From Clostridia bacterium (GTDB taxonomy: Bacteria; Bacillota; Clostridia; Oscillospirales; RGIG7773): a DNA stretch of 18,691 bases. Location: the NCBI GenBank assembly GCA_017554835.1, contig JAFZHO010000057.1:1-18691 (forward strand), written 5' to 3'. Of this stretch, positions 6,800-14,390 are shown piece after piece. A program made the translations under genes and the position numbers. The first letter of the stretch is position 1. Every line of letters begins with the position of its first letter. Under the pieces are notes generated by a model. That model was not told the origin of the DNA and made no database searches. It saw nothing but the letters and a program-made list of their open reading frames with translations.

Positions 6800-8845
6800 T
6801 TAGTTAGCATATTTATCGCTGAATACATCAAAGATTTTATAAAGAACTGCATATTTTTCTGCATAGCATCCGTAAGATTCACGCATTAGTTTAACAGTTG
6901 TTAGTAAGAATTCGTCTTTTTTCTTGAAGTATCCGAATCTTTCAGTATTACCTTTTAGGTTACCGCTGAACCAGCATTCATCATAATCAGTATCTTTTTC
7001 TGCCTGAGTAAATGCATCAGAAGAATTGATTAGATTAGTAACTGCATTAAAGTCGCTTGAATAAGCAGTATCTTTAAGTTCGATATAGTATTCCATCTGC
7101 TCTTCAGAAAGAGTATCTTTCAAAGATGCCTGATGAGCTTCGTTTCTAAGTTTGGTTAACTCTTCTGCAACTCTTGCAGCAGCAAGGGCTTCGTTTGAGT
7201 TTTTACCGATACAGTAGCCTTCAACGTAAGCTGCAGTAGCGTTGATGCCCTGAGGAGCTTTACCTAAAGCAACGTTAACGCCGTTTGGCCAAGAAACGAA
7301 TTCCCAGTTATCGTTATTCTTAGCAATTTCGGGAAGGTCATTACCCATACAAGACCAGAATAGATATGAGTTTTCAGTTGCTTTACATGGGTTATGAATA
7401 GCGTTTTTCTCAGTTCCAAGACATTTGCATGTTGAACTTGAGAAGTTATATAGTTTTTCCTGATAAGAGTTAGCGTCAACGTAGTGAAGAAGCGCTGCGC
7501 CTATCTTATCTGCTGAAGTATCAAGAGATCTATATACGTTGAAGTTTGAGAACGCAATATTAAGATCACTATTTGTAACAACGTTTTCTCTGATTTCTTT
7601 ATATGTTCCTAAGTTAAATGCAGGGATTTTATAAATAGACCAGATAAGCTGTCTATGAAGATCGCCGTTTGGAAGAGCTAAAGCATAAAGATTATTATCC
7701 TTATTTGTTCCCTTCTGCATAACGTCAGTAAAGGAAGCATGGTTCCAACGACCTGCGATATTACCGATTATAATACCGTTTAGAGTGATTTCTTTTTTTA
7801 CGTATTTGCCATCTTCACCCATAATAGGTTTAAGTTCATCGTCCATATCGTAAACGGTCATTTTGATAACTTTACCTGTTACTGAAACTTCTTTAGTAAC
7901 GCAAATGCCTTCAGAATCAACAACAGGATTATCGTTTTCATCAGTAGTTGCAACTATAGCAGAAACGGTTGCATCCATCTTACCGTAAGAAGCAGTATAT
8001 CCTTTTGGATCAACGCCTTCGCTGGAAGCTACTTCTTTATCATAAACAAGAAGGTATGGCTCAGCATAACCTGCCATAGCATAGTATAATTTATTATCTC
8101 CTGAGCTCAATGTCATTGAGAAGGAATCCATCATATTCTTTCTGAAACCATTCTCGATAACGCCAAGTTTAGAGAAGTTGATTACTTCGTTAACGGGAAG
8201 AGCATATTTATAAACAGGACCCCACTGAGAAGCGTCAACAGTAAATAGGTCAACTGCCTTGCCGTCGTCGATAGCTTTCTGAACGTCAAGAATATAGTCA
8301 TATCCACCTGAAACTTTTGTTACGTTGATAGTAACGCCAAGTTTTTTAGCTACTGTCTGAATATCATTATATTCGCCGGGGTAGTTACCGCCTTCGGGAA
8401 CATAATAGTTGATAACAGAACCTTTGATATCGTCGTCTCTAACGTTAACTGCACTTTCGATATTAGCAGTTTTTAGAGTAACGATGCTATCCCTGATAGT
8501 GCTATAAAGAGTCTGACCTCTGAATGGAGAGTTAACTTCACCTTCTTCAAGAGTTGGCTCAATGGGAGCAGGTGGTTCATCAGAAGGGGTATCATCGGAT
8601 GGATAATGAGGATAAGGACACTCTAATTCAGAACCATCAACCGGTATCTCAACAGTTACAATAGTCTGAATCTCATAAGGTTCCTTCTGAATAATTATCT
8701 CCTTAGTTACCTCTGGAGCAAGGTTTTCAACGATGGTATCCCAGTTACTGATAGCAGTAATAGCGCCAAAAGCTGATAGCCCCCAGAACGCCAAAAGGAT
8801 AATCGCAGAAATAATAATCATAGTATTGCGAAAAGCGACTTTCAT
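6800..8845 (-). CDS. Membrane-anchored extracellular solute-binding-like protein
   Basis: The 681-residue product has one N-terminal membrane segment (about 9-31) with no lipobox. A short extracytoplasmic stretch and a Pro/Asp/Glu-rich linker (about 75-104, one Cys) come next, then a large domain. From about 140 onward the pattern resembles family 1 extracellular solute-binding proteins. There is a GSVINYYVPEGG strand, a helix, DAIDDGKAVDLFTVDASQW-like text near 190-208, AGYAEPYLLVYDKE near 255-270, and a late GYCIGKNSNEALAAARVAEEL segment. A Cys-containing insert (STCKCLG and NPCKA) interrupts the C-terminal half. Family assignment is by pattern only and the ligand is unknown. No ABC permease or ATPase gene is adjacent. 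AGGAGGT lies about seven bases before the ATG, and a consensus promoter and a strong terminator bracket the gene, so high monocistronic expression is likely. It could be a sensor or surface component rather than a transporter subunit. Confidence 0.65.
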   Translation of the reverse strand: MKVAFRNTMIIISAIILLAFWGLSAFGAITAISNWDTIVENLAPEVTKEIIIQKEPYEIQTIVTVEIPVDGSELECPYPHYPSDDTPSDEPPAPIEPTLEEGEVNSPFRGQTLYSTIRDSIVTLKTANIESAVNVRDDDIKGSVINYYVPEGGNYPGEYNDIQTVAKKLGVTINVTKVSGGYDYILDVQKAIDDGKAVDLFTVDASQWGPVYKYALPVNEVINFSKLGVIENGFRKNMMDSFSMTLSSGDNKLYYAMAGYAEPYLLVYDKEVASSEGVDPKGYTASYGKMDATVSAIVATTDENDNPVVDSEGICVTKEVSVTGKVIKMTVYDMDDELKPIMGEDGKYVKKEITLNGIIIGNIAGRWNHASFTDVMQKGTNKDNNLYALALPNGDLHRQLIWSIYKIPAFNLGTYKEIRENVVTNSDLNIAFSNFNVYRSLDTSADKIGAALLHYVDANSYQEKLYNFSSSTCKCLGTEKNAIHNPCKATENSYLFWSCMGNDLPEIAKNNDNWEFVSWPNGVNVALGKAPQGINATAAYVEGYCIGKNSNEALAAARVAEELTKLRNEAHQASLKDTLSEEQMEYYIELKDTAYSSDFNAVTNLINSSDAFTQAEKDTDYDECWFSGNLKGNTERFGYFKKKDEFLLTTVKLMRESYGCYAEKYAVLYKIFDVFSDKYAN

Positions 8846-8914
8846 GTTATGTACCTCCTAAAAATGCTAGATAAATGAGCAAATAGTCACTTATTTAACT
8901 TTTATAACAATGTA

Positions 8915-8943
8915 ATTATATCATATATTATTATATATATCAA
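8915..8943 (-). promoter_or_regulatory. Strong consensus promoter for the solute-binding-like gene
   Basis: On the minus strand TTGATA (8938-8943) and TATAAT (8915-8920) are exactly 17 bases apart, with a TG extension before the -10. The start site would be near 8908, giving a leader of about 62 bases that ends in an AGGAGGT ribosome binding site. Confidence 0.82.
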
Positions 8944-9185
8944 TTGTTAATTTTTTTAATTTTTTATTTTTGTAACATTTGCTTAAATTTTTACTAACAT
9001 TTTTGGTCAATATGCACTAAATAATCTCCTTATTAGACAAATTACCTTGCATTAATACGAGTATTTTTGGCAATATTGACGAATAAAATCCGACAATTTC
9101 CGAACATTTTCAGGATAGAATTGGAATAATGATTATTTATTTATTTTTAAAGAAAAATTTAGTTATAAATTCTTTGTTTTTTCGC
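8944..9185. other. AT-rich intergenic stretch with no recognisable gene
   Basis: Together with the promoter and leader this is part of a 340-base gap. I see no conserved RNA, no convincing hairpin with a T tail, and no frame longer than a few codons. ATTTTTGG followed by CAATAT occurs twice (near 8999 and 9063, the first copy with one extra base), which may be chance. Confidence 0.5.
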
Positions 9186-9416
9186 CTATCCCATAATATT
9201 TTTTTCTTTATTTTCATCTATACGCAGTCGTGACGTAAGATATGCAAGTTTCTCCTCAAGGGCGCATATTTCGTATATATGGGAGTTAATCATGGCGCTT
9301 TGATTTTCCATATTATAAATTGTTTTTATCCGGGCAAGTTCCTTTCGCGTGGTATTAATTTCGCGTAAAATATAGGTCCTTTCCGTTTCTTCTTTTTTAC
9401 GGTTAAAAATAATCAC
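9186..9416 (-). CDS. Small DUF2508-like (YaaL-like) coiled-coil protein
   Basis: The 76-residue protein is mostly charged helix. Residues about 18-50 read LREINTTRKELARI and then INSHIYEICALEEKLAYL. The IYEIxALExxxxYL pattern resembles DUF2508, whose B. subtilis member YaaL has no established function. There are no membrane segments or cysteine clusters; the only Cys is in EICALE. The start is GTG; GAAAGG is 12 bases upstream, a long spacing. Both signals lie in a large hairpin (9401-9459), so translation may be structure-controlled. It is the last gene of the operon with the MBL hydrolase, HydE and YibE/F, 46 bases after the YibE/F stop. The family call rests on a short motif and the true start is not certain. 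Confidence 0.58.
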   Translation of the reverse strand: MIIFNRKKEETERTYILREINTTRKELARIKTIYNMENQSAMINSHIYEICALEEKLAYLTSRLRIDENKEKNIMG

Positions 9417-9459
9417 AGAATTTCACAACCTTTCAAAAAATTCTATGATTATTTTTACC
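9401..9459 (-). promoter_or_regulatory. Long hairpin enclosing the ribosome binding site and start codon of the DUF2508-like gene
   Basis: Positions 9438-9459 are complementary to 9401-9423 over about 22 bp, with one bulged base and one mismatch on the DNA. In minus-strand RNA that mismatch becomes a U-G wobble, while in plus-strand RNA it would be C-A, so the fold fits the coding strand. The 14-base loop (9424-9437) exposes GAAAGG and the GTG start (9414-9416) lies in the 3' arm. The element fills the gap between the YibE/F stop and this gene. It is too poor in T at its end to be a good terminator. Confidence 0.65.
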
Positions 9460-9462
9460 TTG

Positions 9463-10620
9463 TTATAACATTTTATTCTTTGACTTTGTATATAAAATTC
9501 CTGCAATAGCAGAAGTCAGAGGAATTGCAAGAAGCATTCCGATGCTGCCCGATAGCGCCTGCAGAAATTCAACTATAATCATTTCTTTATTGAGAAGTTC
9601 CAGATATGATTCCGTATAGGAAACGAGAAGCAAAACCGTAGAAAGTGAACTTCCTATATAAGCAAGAACAAGAGTATTTGCCATAGTTCCCATCATATCC
9701 TGGCCGATATTTATTCCCGATTTGAAAAGAGATGAAAAAGTGACATTTTCCACCTGGCAGGATATTTCATAAAGAGAGGAAGAAACAGACATAGAAACGT
9801 CCATAACTGCCCCCATTGCACCTATGAGAATTGCCGAAAATATAATCCCTCTCAAATCAATAGGATTTTCTATATTAAGCTGAAGAAGATAAAGAGATTC
9901 GTCATTTAAAAGCCCGGTGAGTTTCATGGTTTTATCCATTATGAGAGCAACCATTCCTGAGCATAATAGGCCGCCCACGCAGCCGAGAATAGAAACGTAG
10001 CTTTTTTTATTTATACCGTTCATGAGAACAAGGGTCATAACGATAGAAAAGGCGCAGATTATAATGGACCAGAGATAAATATTTTTGCCTGAAAGCACCG
10101 CAGGAATAAAAACTGCAAAAACAGAAAGACAAGTGAAACAAAGGGAAACAATAGTATTTAGTCCCTTTAATTTTCCAAAAACTAAAATCCCTGCAAAAAA
10201 TACCAATATTAAAAATACAATTCCGTCAAATCTAACGTATTCATTTAAAATGAACCTGTCATCAAGGGCGGCATTTTTTATAATAATGACCTTATCCCCC
10301 ACCTCTACCTTTTTAAGCTGGGAGGGTGAAAAAATCGTGGATTCCTGCTCGGCGATAATATCCTTTCCTTTTAAATCCCCATTTTTAACGGTTGCAGAAA
10401 AAATTATCTTGAATCCTTCGATAGGGTCGGTTCCCGAAAGCTCCGTCTCTGTTATTTCCGAGGAGACTATTTCCTTGACCGTTGCCTTATAGCTTGTTAT
10501 ATCCGAATTATCGGAAAGTTTCAGGTTTTTAGTTGCTATTTTGTTTCCCACTATAACAAACAAAACCGAAAACAAAACAACAGAAATATATATAATAATA
10601 TTTAATCTCTTATTTTTCAT
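9463..10620 (-). CDS. YibE/F family integral membrane protein
   Basis: The 385-residue protein has an N-terminal membrane anchor (about 8-27) and an extracytoplasmic, mostly beta region (about 40-125). This region includes YKATVKEIVSSE and the motif VEVGDKVII. About seven further membrane segments follow. The family signatures are GAMGAVMDVSMSVSSSLYE and IGQDMMGTMANTLVLAYIG in the second half. YibE/F proteins are widespread in Firmicutes and Actinobacteria and look like transporters or channels, but I know of no established substrate. Its ATG overlaps the HydE stop (ATGA), so the two are probably translationally coupled. The DUF2508-like gene follows after a hairpin. Placement in an operon with a HydE-type enzyme may be coincidental or may hint at a shared condition of expression. 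Confidence 0.88.
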   Translation of the reverse strand: MKNKRLNIIIYISVVLFSVLFVIVGNKIATKNLKLSDNSDITSYKATVKEIVSSEITETELSGTDPIEGFKIIFSATVKNGDLKGKDIIAEQESTIFSPSQLKKVEVGDKVIIIKNAALDDRFILNEYVRFDGIVFLILVFFAGILVFGKLKGLNTIVSLCFTCLSVFAVFIPAVLSGKNIYLWSIIICAFSIVMTLVLMNGINKKSYVSILGCVGGLLCSGMVALIMDKTMKLTGLLNDESLYLLQLNIENPIDLRGIIFSAILIGAMGAVMDVSMSVSSSLYEISCQVENVTFSSLFKSGINIGQDMMGTMANTLVLAYIGSSLSTVLLLVSYTESYLELLNKEMIIVEFLQALSGSIGMLLAIPLTSAIAGILYTKSKNKML

Positions 10621-11654
10621 TCTCTGTAATCGCCACGCTTCGAAGAAAGGATATAACCTATTTTCTCCATTCTTTCGCCAAGGGCTTTTCTACCCTCTGC
10701 GGCTTCTTCCCCCGTGCTTATTTTATTATCATAAAGAAGATAGTTCTTTCTCACGTCTTTTGGTGAAAGATTGGGCATCAGAACGTTAGCCCCTGCTAAA
10801 ATCCCCATTTCCCGACCATTTTCTTCAACTGTTCCAAGGGCGGTAGTTGCAGGAATAAGCGCCTTCGGAAGCATAAGCCGAAGAATTGCAAGTATTTTCA
10901 AAGTCAGTTTTACGCTTCCATGAGGAAAGTCCCTGAAAATAGATTCCTTATGGGGAACAAAAGGCCCAAGACCTATCATATGAGGTTTGAAATTTTTTAT
11001 AAAGATTATATCATCAGCTATATTTTCAATGGTCTGATAAGGAGAGCCGACCATAATTCCCGTTCCAACCTGATAACCGATTTTCTTTAAATTTTCAAGG
11101 CATTTTATTCTGTTTTCAAGAGATAATTCCTTTGGATGAAGTTTTCCGTAATGACAAAAATCAGAGGTTTCGTGCCTTAGAAGATATCTGTTTGCTCCGC
11201 AGTCAAAAAGCTTTTTATAACTTTCGTAACTTCTTTCTCCGAGAGAAAGAGTAATAGCGCAGTCGGGGTATTTTTTTCTTATTTCAGAAACAATATCGCA
11301 AATAACATCATCTGAAAAATGAGGGTCCTCCCCGCCTTGAAGAACAAAGCTTCGAAAATCAAGGTCGTATCCGATCTGACAGCATTCCATAATCTGCTCT
11401 TTCGAAAGCCGATATCGGCAGACGTTTTTGTTGCCTCGTCTGATTCCGCAGTAATAGCAGTCGTTTTTGCAGAAATTGCTGATTTCAATAAGTCCTCTGG
11501 TATAAATTTCGTTACCGAAGGTTTCTTTTGCTCTTATTCTTGCATATTCGAATAATTTTTCTATTATATTTTCATCCTCACACTCCAAAAGAGAAATAAT
11601 CTCATCTTTTTGAAGATTTCCCTCTTTAAAGAGTTTTTCAATAACTTTTATCAT
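10617..11654 (-). CDS. hydE: [FeFe]-hydrogenase maturase, radical SAM protein HydE
   Basis: The 345-residue protein carries the radical SAM cluster motif CKNDCYYC (C62, C66, C69). It sits in the HydE context: TRGLIEISNFC before it, GIRRGN and RYRLSKEQI after it. SFVLQGGEDP (about 105), GTGIMVGSP and MIGLGPFVPH follow, and MPNLSPKDVRKNYLLYDNK stands near the C-terminus. HydE acts with HydF and HydG to build the diiron subcluster of the hydrogenase H-cluster. Neither partner gene nor a hydrogenase is in this window. I see no cysteines in the C-terminal third where some HydE proteins bind a second, dispensable cluster. A frame-extending ATG at 11666 has no ribosome binding site, whereas GGAG is six bases before the ATG at 11654, so I use the latter. 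It follows the MBL gene almost without a gap and overlaps YibE/F by four bases. A PylB-like role is less likely given the motifs. Confidence 0.9.
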   Translation of the reverse strand: MIKVIEKLFKEGNLQKDEIISLLECEDENIIEKLFEYARIRAKETFGNEIYTRGLIEISNFCKNDCYYCGIRRGNKNVCRYRLSKEQIMECCQIGYDLDFRSFVLQGGEDPHFSDDVICDIVSEIRKKYPDCAITLSLGERSYESYKKLFDCGANRYLLRHETSDFCHYGKLHPKELSLENRIKCLENLKKIGYQVGTGIMVGSPYQTIENIADDIIFIKNFKPHMIGLGPFVPHKESIFRDFPHGSVKLTLKILAILRLMLPKALIPATTALGTVEENGREMGILAGANVLMPNLSPKDVRKNYLLYDNKISTGEEAAEGRKALGERMEKIGYILSSKRGDYRE

Positions 11655-11666
11655 ATAATTCTCCAT

Positions 11667-13253
11667 TTAAAAAACAAAATCACTTTTATATGCAGGGGCG
11701 TGGTTTTTATGAGAAACCACGATTGGCGCACTGCTTAAAAATCTGACGGCAAAAGGCGCGTTTTCGGGGATTTTCTTTGTGTTAAGAGATTCCCAGTTAA
11801 AATAAAGAGGGCTTTTCTCAACGTCTTTTTCATCGATTATGCAAACCTCTTTTATTCTGCCTCGGCCAACGGTTGTTCTTATATTTTCTATCTTTTGAGA
11901 AGTTTCTTCAAATATAAGTTCAATATAAATATCCTTTGCGCCGGAAAGGTCCAAAATACTAAAAACAAAATCTTCTTTATTCTTTGTATTAAGTCCCGTG
12001 AAAATCCAGCAATTTGAGCCGGCGTTATATCTTCCGCCAAGATATTTATTTCTAAGTTCCTCTTTTTTATACGCAGGCGAAGTATAAGGCAAATTGAGAG
12101 TAACCGTCTCATCTCCCGTTATCATTTCATCAATTCCCTGATTTGCCATCAGAAATCTTGTTTCTTCTATAAAGGTATCTATGCAGGTATATCCGTTAAA
12201 CTCCGAAACAGGAAGAAGACAAACCTTTGGCTTCACGAGGGAATATCCTCTTACCAAAGTAGTCGGATTTCCGCTTCCGAATCCATGGTGAGGAACCTGG
12301 AAAAAGTCTGATTTTAAGTATTTTCCGTATTTTTCAATAAGCTGAGAATGAGAAAAAGACCCATCCGCCGTCCAAAGTGCAACCTGACCGGAAAGTTCCA
12401 TTCTGAAAATAAGGGAATGGGAATTTGCATCTCCGCCTCTATCTATGGTATCGTCTATCGTTGATAAAATTTCGCATATAGCATCGCCGATTTTATAAAC
12501 CTGACCCGTATGAGCCATATAGATTTTGCCGCCGATTTTTTCTATATTACGGCGCATAAGTGCCATATTTTCTGCGTTTGAGGTATTAGTATAATCATAG
12601 GTTTCATCTTTCAGGTCGGGGTATCTCGGTAGCGATTCAAACTCTGCTTTCTCGGGGAACGGAAAATTGAATATAAATTTCTCGGCAATAAATTCCCCTT
12701 CATACATCTGAACAAACTTATTAAAGCATCTATAATGATCTCTATGAGCATGAGTCAAAAACCAGGCAGCAATAACGGGTTTTCCCTCAGGAGACCCTTT
12801 TTTCAAAACGTCCATAAGACTTTTTGCCTCGGCAGTAAAATCCCATCCCCCATCAATAACGATGAATCTTCCGTCAGAAAGACGAATAGCATAGGACATC
12901 CCAAAATCCTCAAGATGCACCTGAGTAATCTGAGGTCTCAGGGTATAATTTTGAGGAATATCATCATATGAAACGTAGTTGGAATCTCTTTCGATTACGA
13001 TTGTCAGTTCTTTTATAGTATCAAAATGATTAAGAAAAATTCCCTCTCCCTCGCCGTAAAAAGCAGCAAAACTCTGAGCCGCTCTTTTTCTCATTTCGAA
13101 TTTTGTATAACCGTTTTTTTCAAATAAACTGCAATAATTATCAAAACTTTCGATGCCTGCTTTTTTTATTTTGATAACCCGGCAGTCCTCGTTTGAATAA
13201 TTATCGCAAAAATCAGTTTCGTTAAAATAAGGAACAGAAATTTTCATAGTCAT
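11667..13253 (-). CDS. Metallo-beta-lactamase-fold hydrolase, ComEC-like
   Basis: The protein of about 528 residues has an N-terminal region of about 110 residues without a recognised domain. An MBL domain follows (about 112-340) and then a C-terminal region of about 190 residues that may be beta-rich. The metal-binding motif THAHRDH lies at about 168-174, a preceding IDGGWDF strand-loop near 134, NSHSL near 280, TADG near 297, and VPHHGFGS near 321. The order and the HHG ending resemble the ComEC/Rec2-like branch of the MBL fold, but there are no membrane segments, so this is a soluble enzyme. The substrate is unknown. Three ATGs are close together (13256, 13253, 13247). AAGGA sits one, four and ten bases before them, so I choose 13253 but 13247 is also plausible. 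It is the first gene of the operon with hydE. Confidence 0.8.
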   Translation of the reverse strand: MTMKISVPYFNETDFCDNYSNEDCRVIKIKKAGIESFDNYCSLFEKNGYTKFEMRKRAAQSFAAFYGEGEGIFLNHFDTIKELTIVIERDSNYVSYDDIPQNYTLRPQITQVHLEDFGMSYAIRLSDGRFIVIDGGWDFTAEAKSLMDVLKKGSPEGKPVIAAWFLTHAHRDHYRCFNKFVQMYEGEFIAEKFIFNFPFPEKAEFESLPRYPDLKDETYDYTNTSNAENMALMRRNIEKIGGKIYMAHTGQVYKIGDAICEILSTIDDTIDRGGDANSHSLIFRMELSGQVALWTADGSFSHSQLIEKYGKYLKSDFFQVPHHGFGSGNPTTLVRGYSLVKPKVCLLPVSEFNGYTCIDTFIEETRFLMANQGIDEMITGDETVTLNLPYTSPAYKKEELRNKYLGGRYNAGSNCWIFTGLNTKNKEDFVFSILDLSGAKDIYIELIFEETSQKIENIRTTVGRGRIKEVCIIDEKDVEKSPLYFNWESLNTKKIPENAPFAVRFLSSAPIVVSHKNHAPAYKSDFVF

Positions 13254-13275
13254 CATTTCCTTTTCGTTTTTCTAA

Positions 13276-13284
13276 ATTATATCA
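13276..13284 (-). promoter_or_regulatory. Extended -10 promoter for the MBL-hydE operon
   Basis: The minus strand reads TGATATAAT, a perfect -10 with TG extension, about 16-20 bases before the likely transcript start codon region. There is no good -35 box; the expected place lies within the zinc-ribbon gene's terminator. The leader would be under 20 bases. Confidence 0.55.
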
Positions 13285-13285
13285 T

Positions 13286-13318
13286 AAAAAAAAGAGCAGA
13301 GAAAGTCCTTCTCTGCTC
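13286..13318 (-). terminator. Intrinsic terminator after the zinc-ribbon gene
   Basis: GAGCAGAGAA pairs with TTCTCTGCTC (10 bp) around a five-base loop, followed on the minus strand by eight T. It ends two bases before the extended -10 of the next operon. Confidence 0.9.
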
Positions 13319-13334
13319 ATATTTTTATAAAATC

Positions 13335-13601
13335 TTACTTTTTGTCTGCAAAGCACTCGCTGCAATAAACAGGTCTGTCTTCTTTTGGCTCAAAAGGAAC
13401 TTTGCATTCCTTGCCGCATTCAGCGCAAACTGCATCGTAGAATTTTCTTTCAGCTCTCTGAGCTTTTCTCTTGTCACGGCAGTTTTTACATCTCTGAGGG
13501 ATGTTTTCAAATCCTTTTTCAGCATAGAACTCCTGCTCACCTGCTGTAAATACGAATTCCTCGCCGCATTCCTTGCAAACTAAAGTTTTGTCTTCGAACA
13601 T
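13335..13601 (-). CDS. Double zinc-ribbon protein (zinc-ribbon domain-containing)
   Basis: The 88-residue protein has four Cys pairs: CKEC (C9, C12), CKNC (C38, C41), CAEC (C59, C62, with a nearby C66) and CSEC (C80, C83). This suggests two treble-clef or ribbon zinc sites joined by a basic RDKRKAQRAERK segment that could contact nucleic acid. Similar small proteins are common in Clostridia, often annotated only as zinc-ribbon domain-containing; no role is established. The frame extends 24 codons upstream to a TTG, but GAGGA lies eight bases before the ATG at 13601 and the first zinc motif follows at once, so I use that. It is 100 bases after sigH and probably shares its transcript. In B. subtilis sigH is followed by rpmG, secE and nusG; here a different Cys-rich small protein occupies that place. 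Confidence 0.8.
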   Translation of the reverse strand: MFEDKTLVCKECGEEFVFTAGEQEFYAEKGFENIPQRCKNCRDKRKAQRAERKFYDAVCAECGKECKVPFEPKEDRPVYCSECFADKK

Positions 13602-13701
13602 AAAATTTTTCCTCGCTTTTGATAAAATTATTTTAACCCGGAATGGACTTTCACCATCACCTTTGAAAACCAACGCTCTTAATTAAGCTACCTGGGCATA
13701 T

Positions 13702-14286
13702 TTACTTATTTGAAATCAATTTTCTCTTAATTCGTGAAATAGCGTTATCAACGGATTTTTTTGTTTTTCCCGTGGATAAGGCAATCTCGGCATAAGAGGC
13801 ATTATTGATATACATGGAAAAAACCTGCTTCTCAAAATCGGATAGTTTTTCATCTATCATTTTATTGATCCTTTTATAATTTTCATCGCTTATGAAAATC
13901 TGCAAAGGATCATAAATATTAGAGGAAGCGGGGATTTTATTATTATCTTCATCATCCATTGAGAGATAATCGTTAAGTGGAGAATGTTTTTTTCTATTGG
14001 CAGAAGTAATAGCAGTCTGCATTCTTCTGGTAATACAAAGATTTGCAAAAGAACGAAACGGAACGTCCCCTTCTGAATAATCCAGAAGCGCTTTATAAAA
14101 TCCGATTAACCCCTCCTGATAAATATCATCCTTATCCCCACCTATAAGAAAATAGGTTTTGGTTTTTGATTTTATCAGCGGTTTATAACGGTCAAACAAT
14201 AAATCAGTAGCTCTTTCGTCGCCTTTTTTTGATAAGGAGACAAGCTCCTCATCCCTTTTATCAAACAAATCCATGGTTTTAGACAT
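13702..14286 (-). CDS. sigH: Sporulation sigma factor SigH (sigma-70 family)
   Basis: The 194-residue protein matches B. subtilis SigH along its length. Region 2 includes YFLIGGDKDDIYQEGLIGFYKA and RSFANLCITRRMQTAI, followed by RKKHSPLNDYLS. Region 4 includes LSDFEKQVFSMYI and the HTH segment SYAEIALSTGKTKKSVDNAISRIKRKL. SigH directs RNA polymerase to early sporulation and post-exponential genes. A longer frame begins at 14322, but this overlaps the -10 box. GGGGTGG lies about seven bases before the ATG at 14286, so I use that start. Its own promoter (14311-14339) is a near-consensus vegetative one. Downstream is the zinc-ribbon gene and then a terminator, so the two are likely co-transcribed. 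Confidence 0.93.
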   Translation of the reverse strand: MSKTMDLFDKRDEELVSLSKKGDERATDLLFDRYKPLIKSKTKTYFLIGGDKDDIYQEGLIGFYKALLDYSEGDVPFRSFANLCITRRMQTAITSANRKKHSPLNDYLSMDDEDNNKIPASSNIYDPLQIFISDENYKRINKMIDEKLSDFEKQVFSMYINNASYAEIALSTGKTKKSVDNAISRIKRKLISNK

Positions 14287-14310
14287 TATATTCCACCCCA
14301 TATTAAAGTA

Positions 14311-14339
14311 ATTATGGACCATAAATCATTGTTTGTCAA
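14311..14339 (-). promoter_or_regulatory. Vegetative-type promoter for sigH
   Basis: On the minus strand a perfect TTGACA (14334-14339) is 17 bases from CATAAT (14311-14316). The transcript would begin near 14304, about 18 bases before the ATG at 14286. Confidence 0.82.
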
Positions 14340-14349
14340 TAGCTTTTTT

Positions 14350-14384
14350 AAAAAAGGGCTTCGGAAAATTTCTTTCCGAAGCCC
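14350..14384 (-). terminator. Intrinsic terminator after lysC
   Basis: GGGCTTCGGAAA pairs with TTTCCGAAGCCC (12 bp, G+C rich for this genome) around a five-base loop and is followed on the minus strand by six T. It separates lysC from the sigH promoter, whose -35 lies only about ten bases further on. Confidence 0.92.
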
Positions 14385-14390
14385 TGATTA

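Noticed and set aside
9000..9040. Tiny minus-strand frame beginning GTG after AAGGAG, about seven codons
   Set aside because: The ribosome binding site looks good, but a seven-codon frame with no conserved context cannot be distinguished from chance in AT-rich intergenic DNA.
9130..9180. AT-rich hairpin after the DUF2508-like gene as a terminator
   Set aside because: AAAGAATTTA and TAAATTTTTCTTT can pair with an internal bulge, but there is no G+C core and no T run after it.
10085..10492. Plus-strand reading frame of 135 codons
   Set aside because: It is antisense to the well-supported YibE/F gene, has no ribosome binding site and shows no family features.
13630..13700. tRNA-like sequence on the minus strand between sigH and the zinc-ribbon gene, with a D-arm-like GCTT/GAGC, a UCA-containing loop that would read UGA, and a 5-bp/7-base arm
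   Set aside because: The 3' half of the anticodon stem is missing, the acceptor ends mispair, the D loop lacks GG and the T loop lacks TTC, and no CCA follows. It would be tempting to link it to the copA TGA, but the structure does not hold. A tRNA covariance search would settle it.
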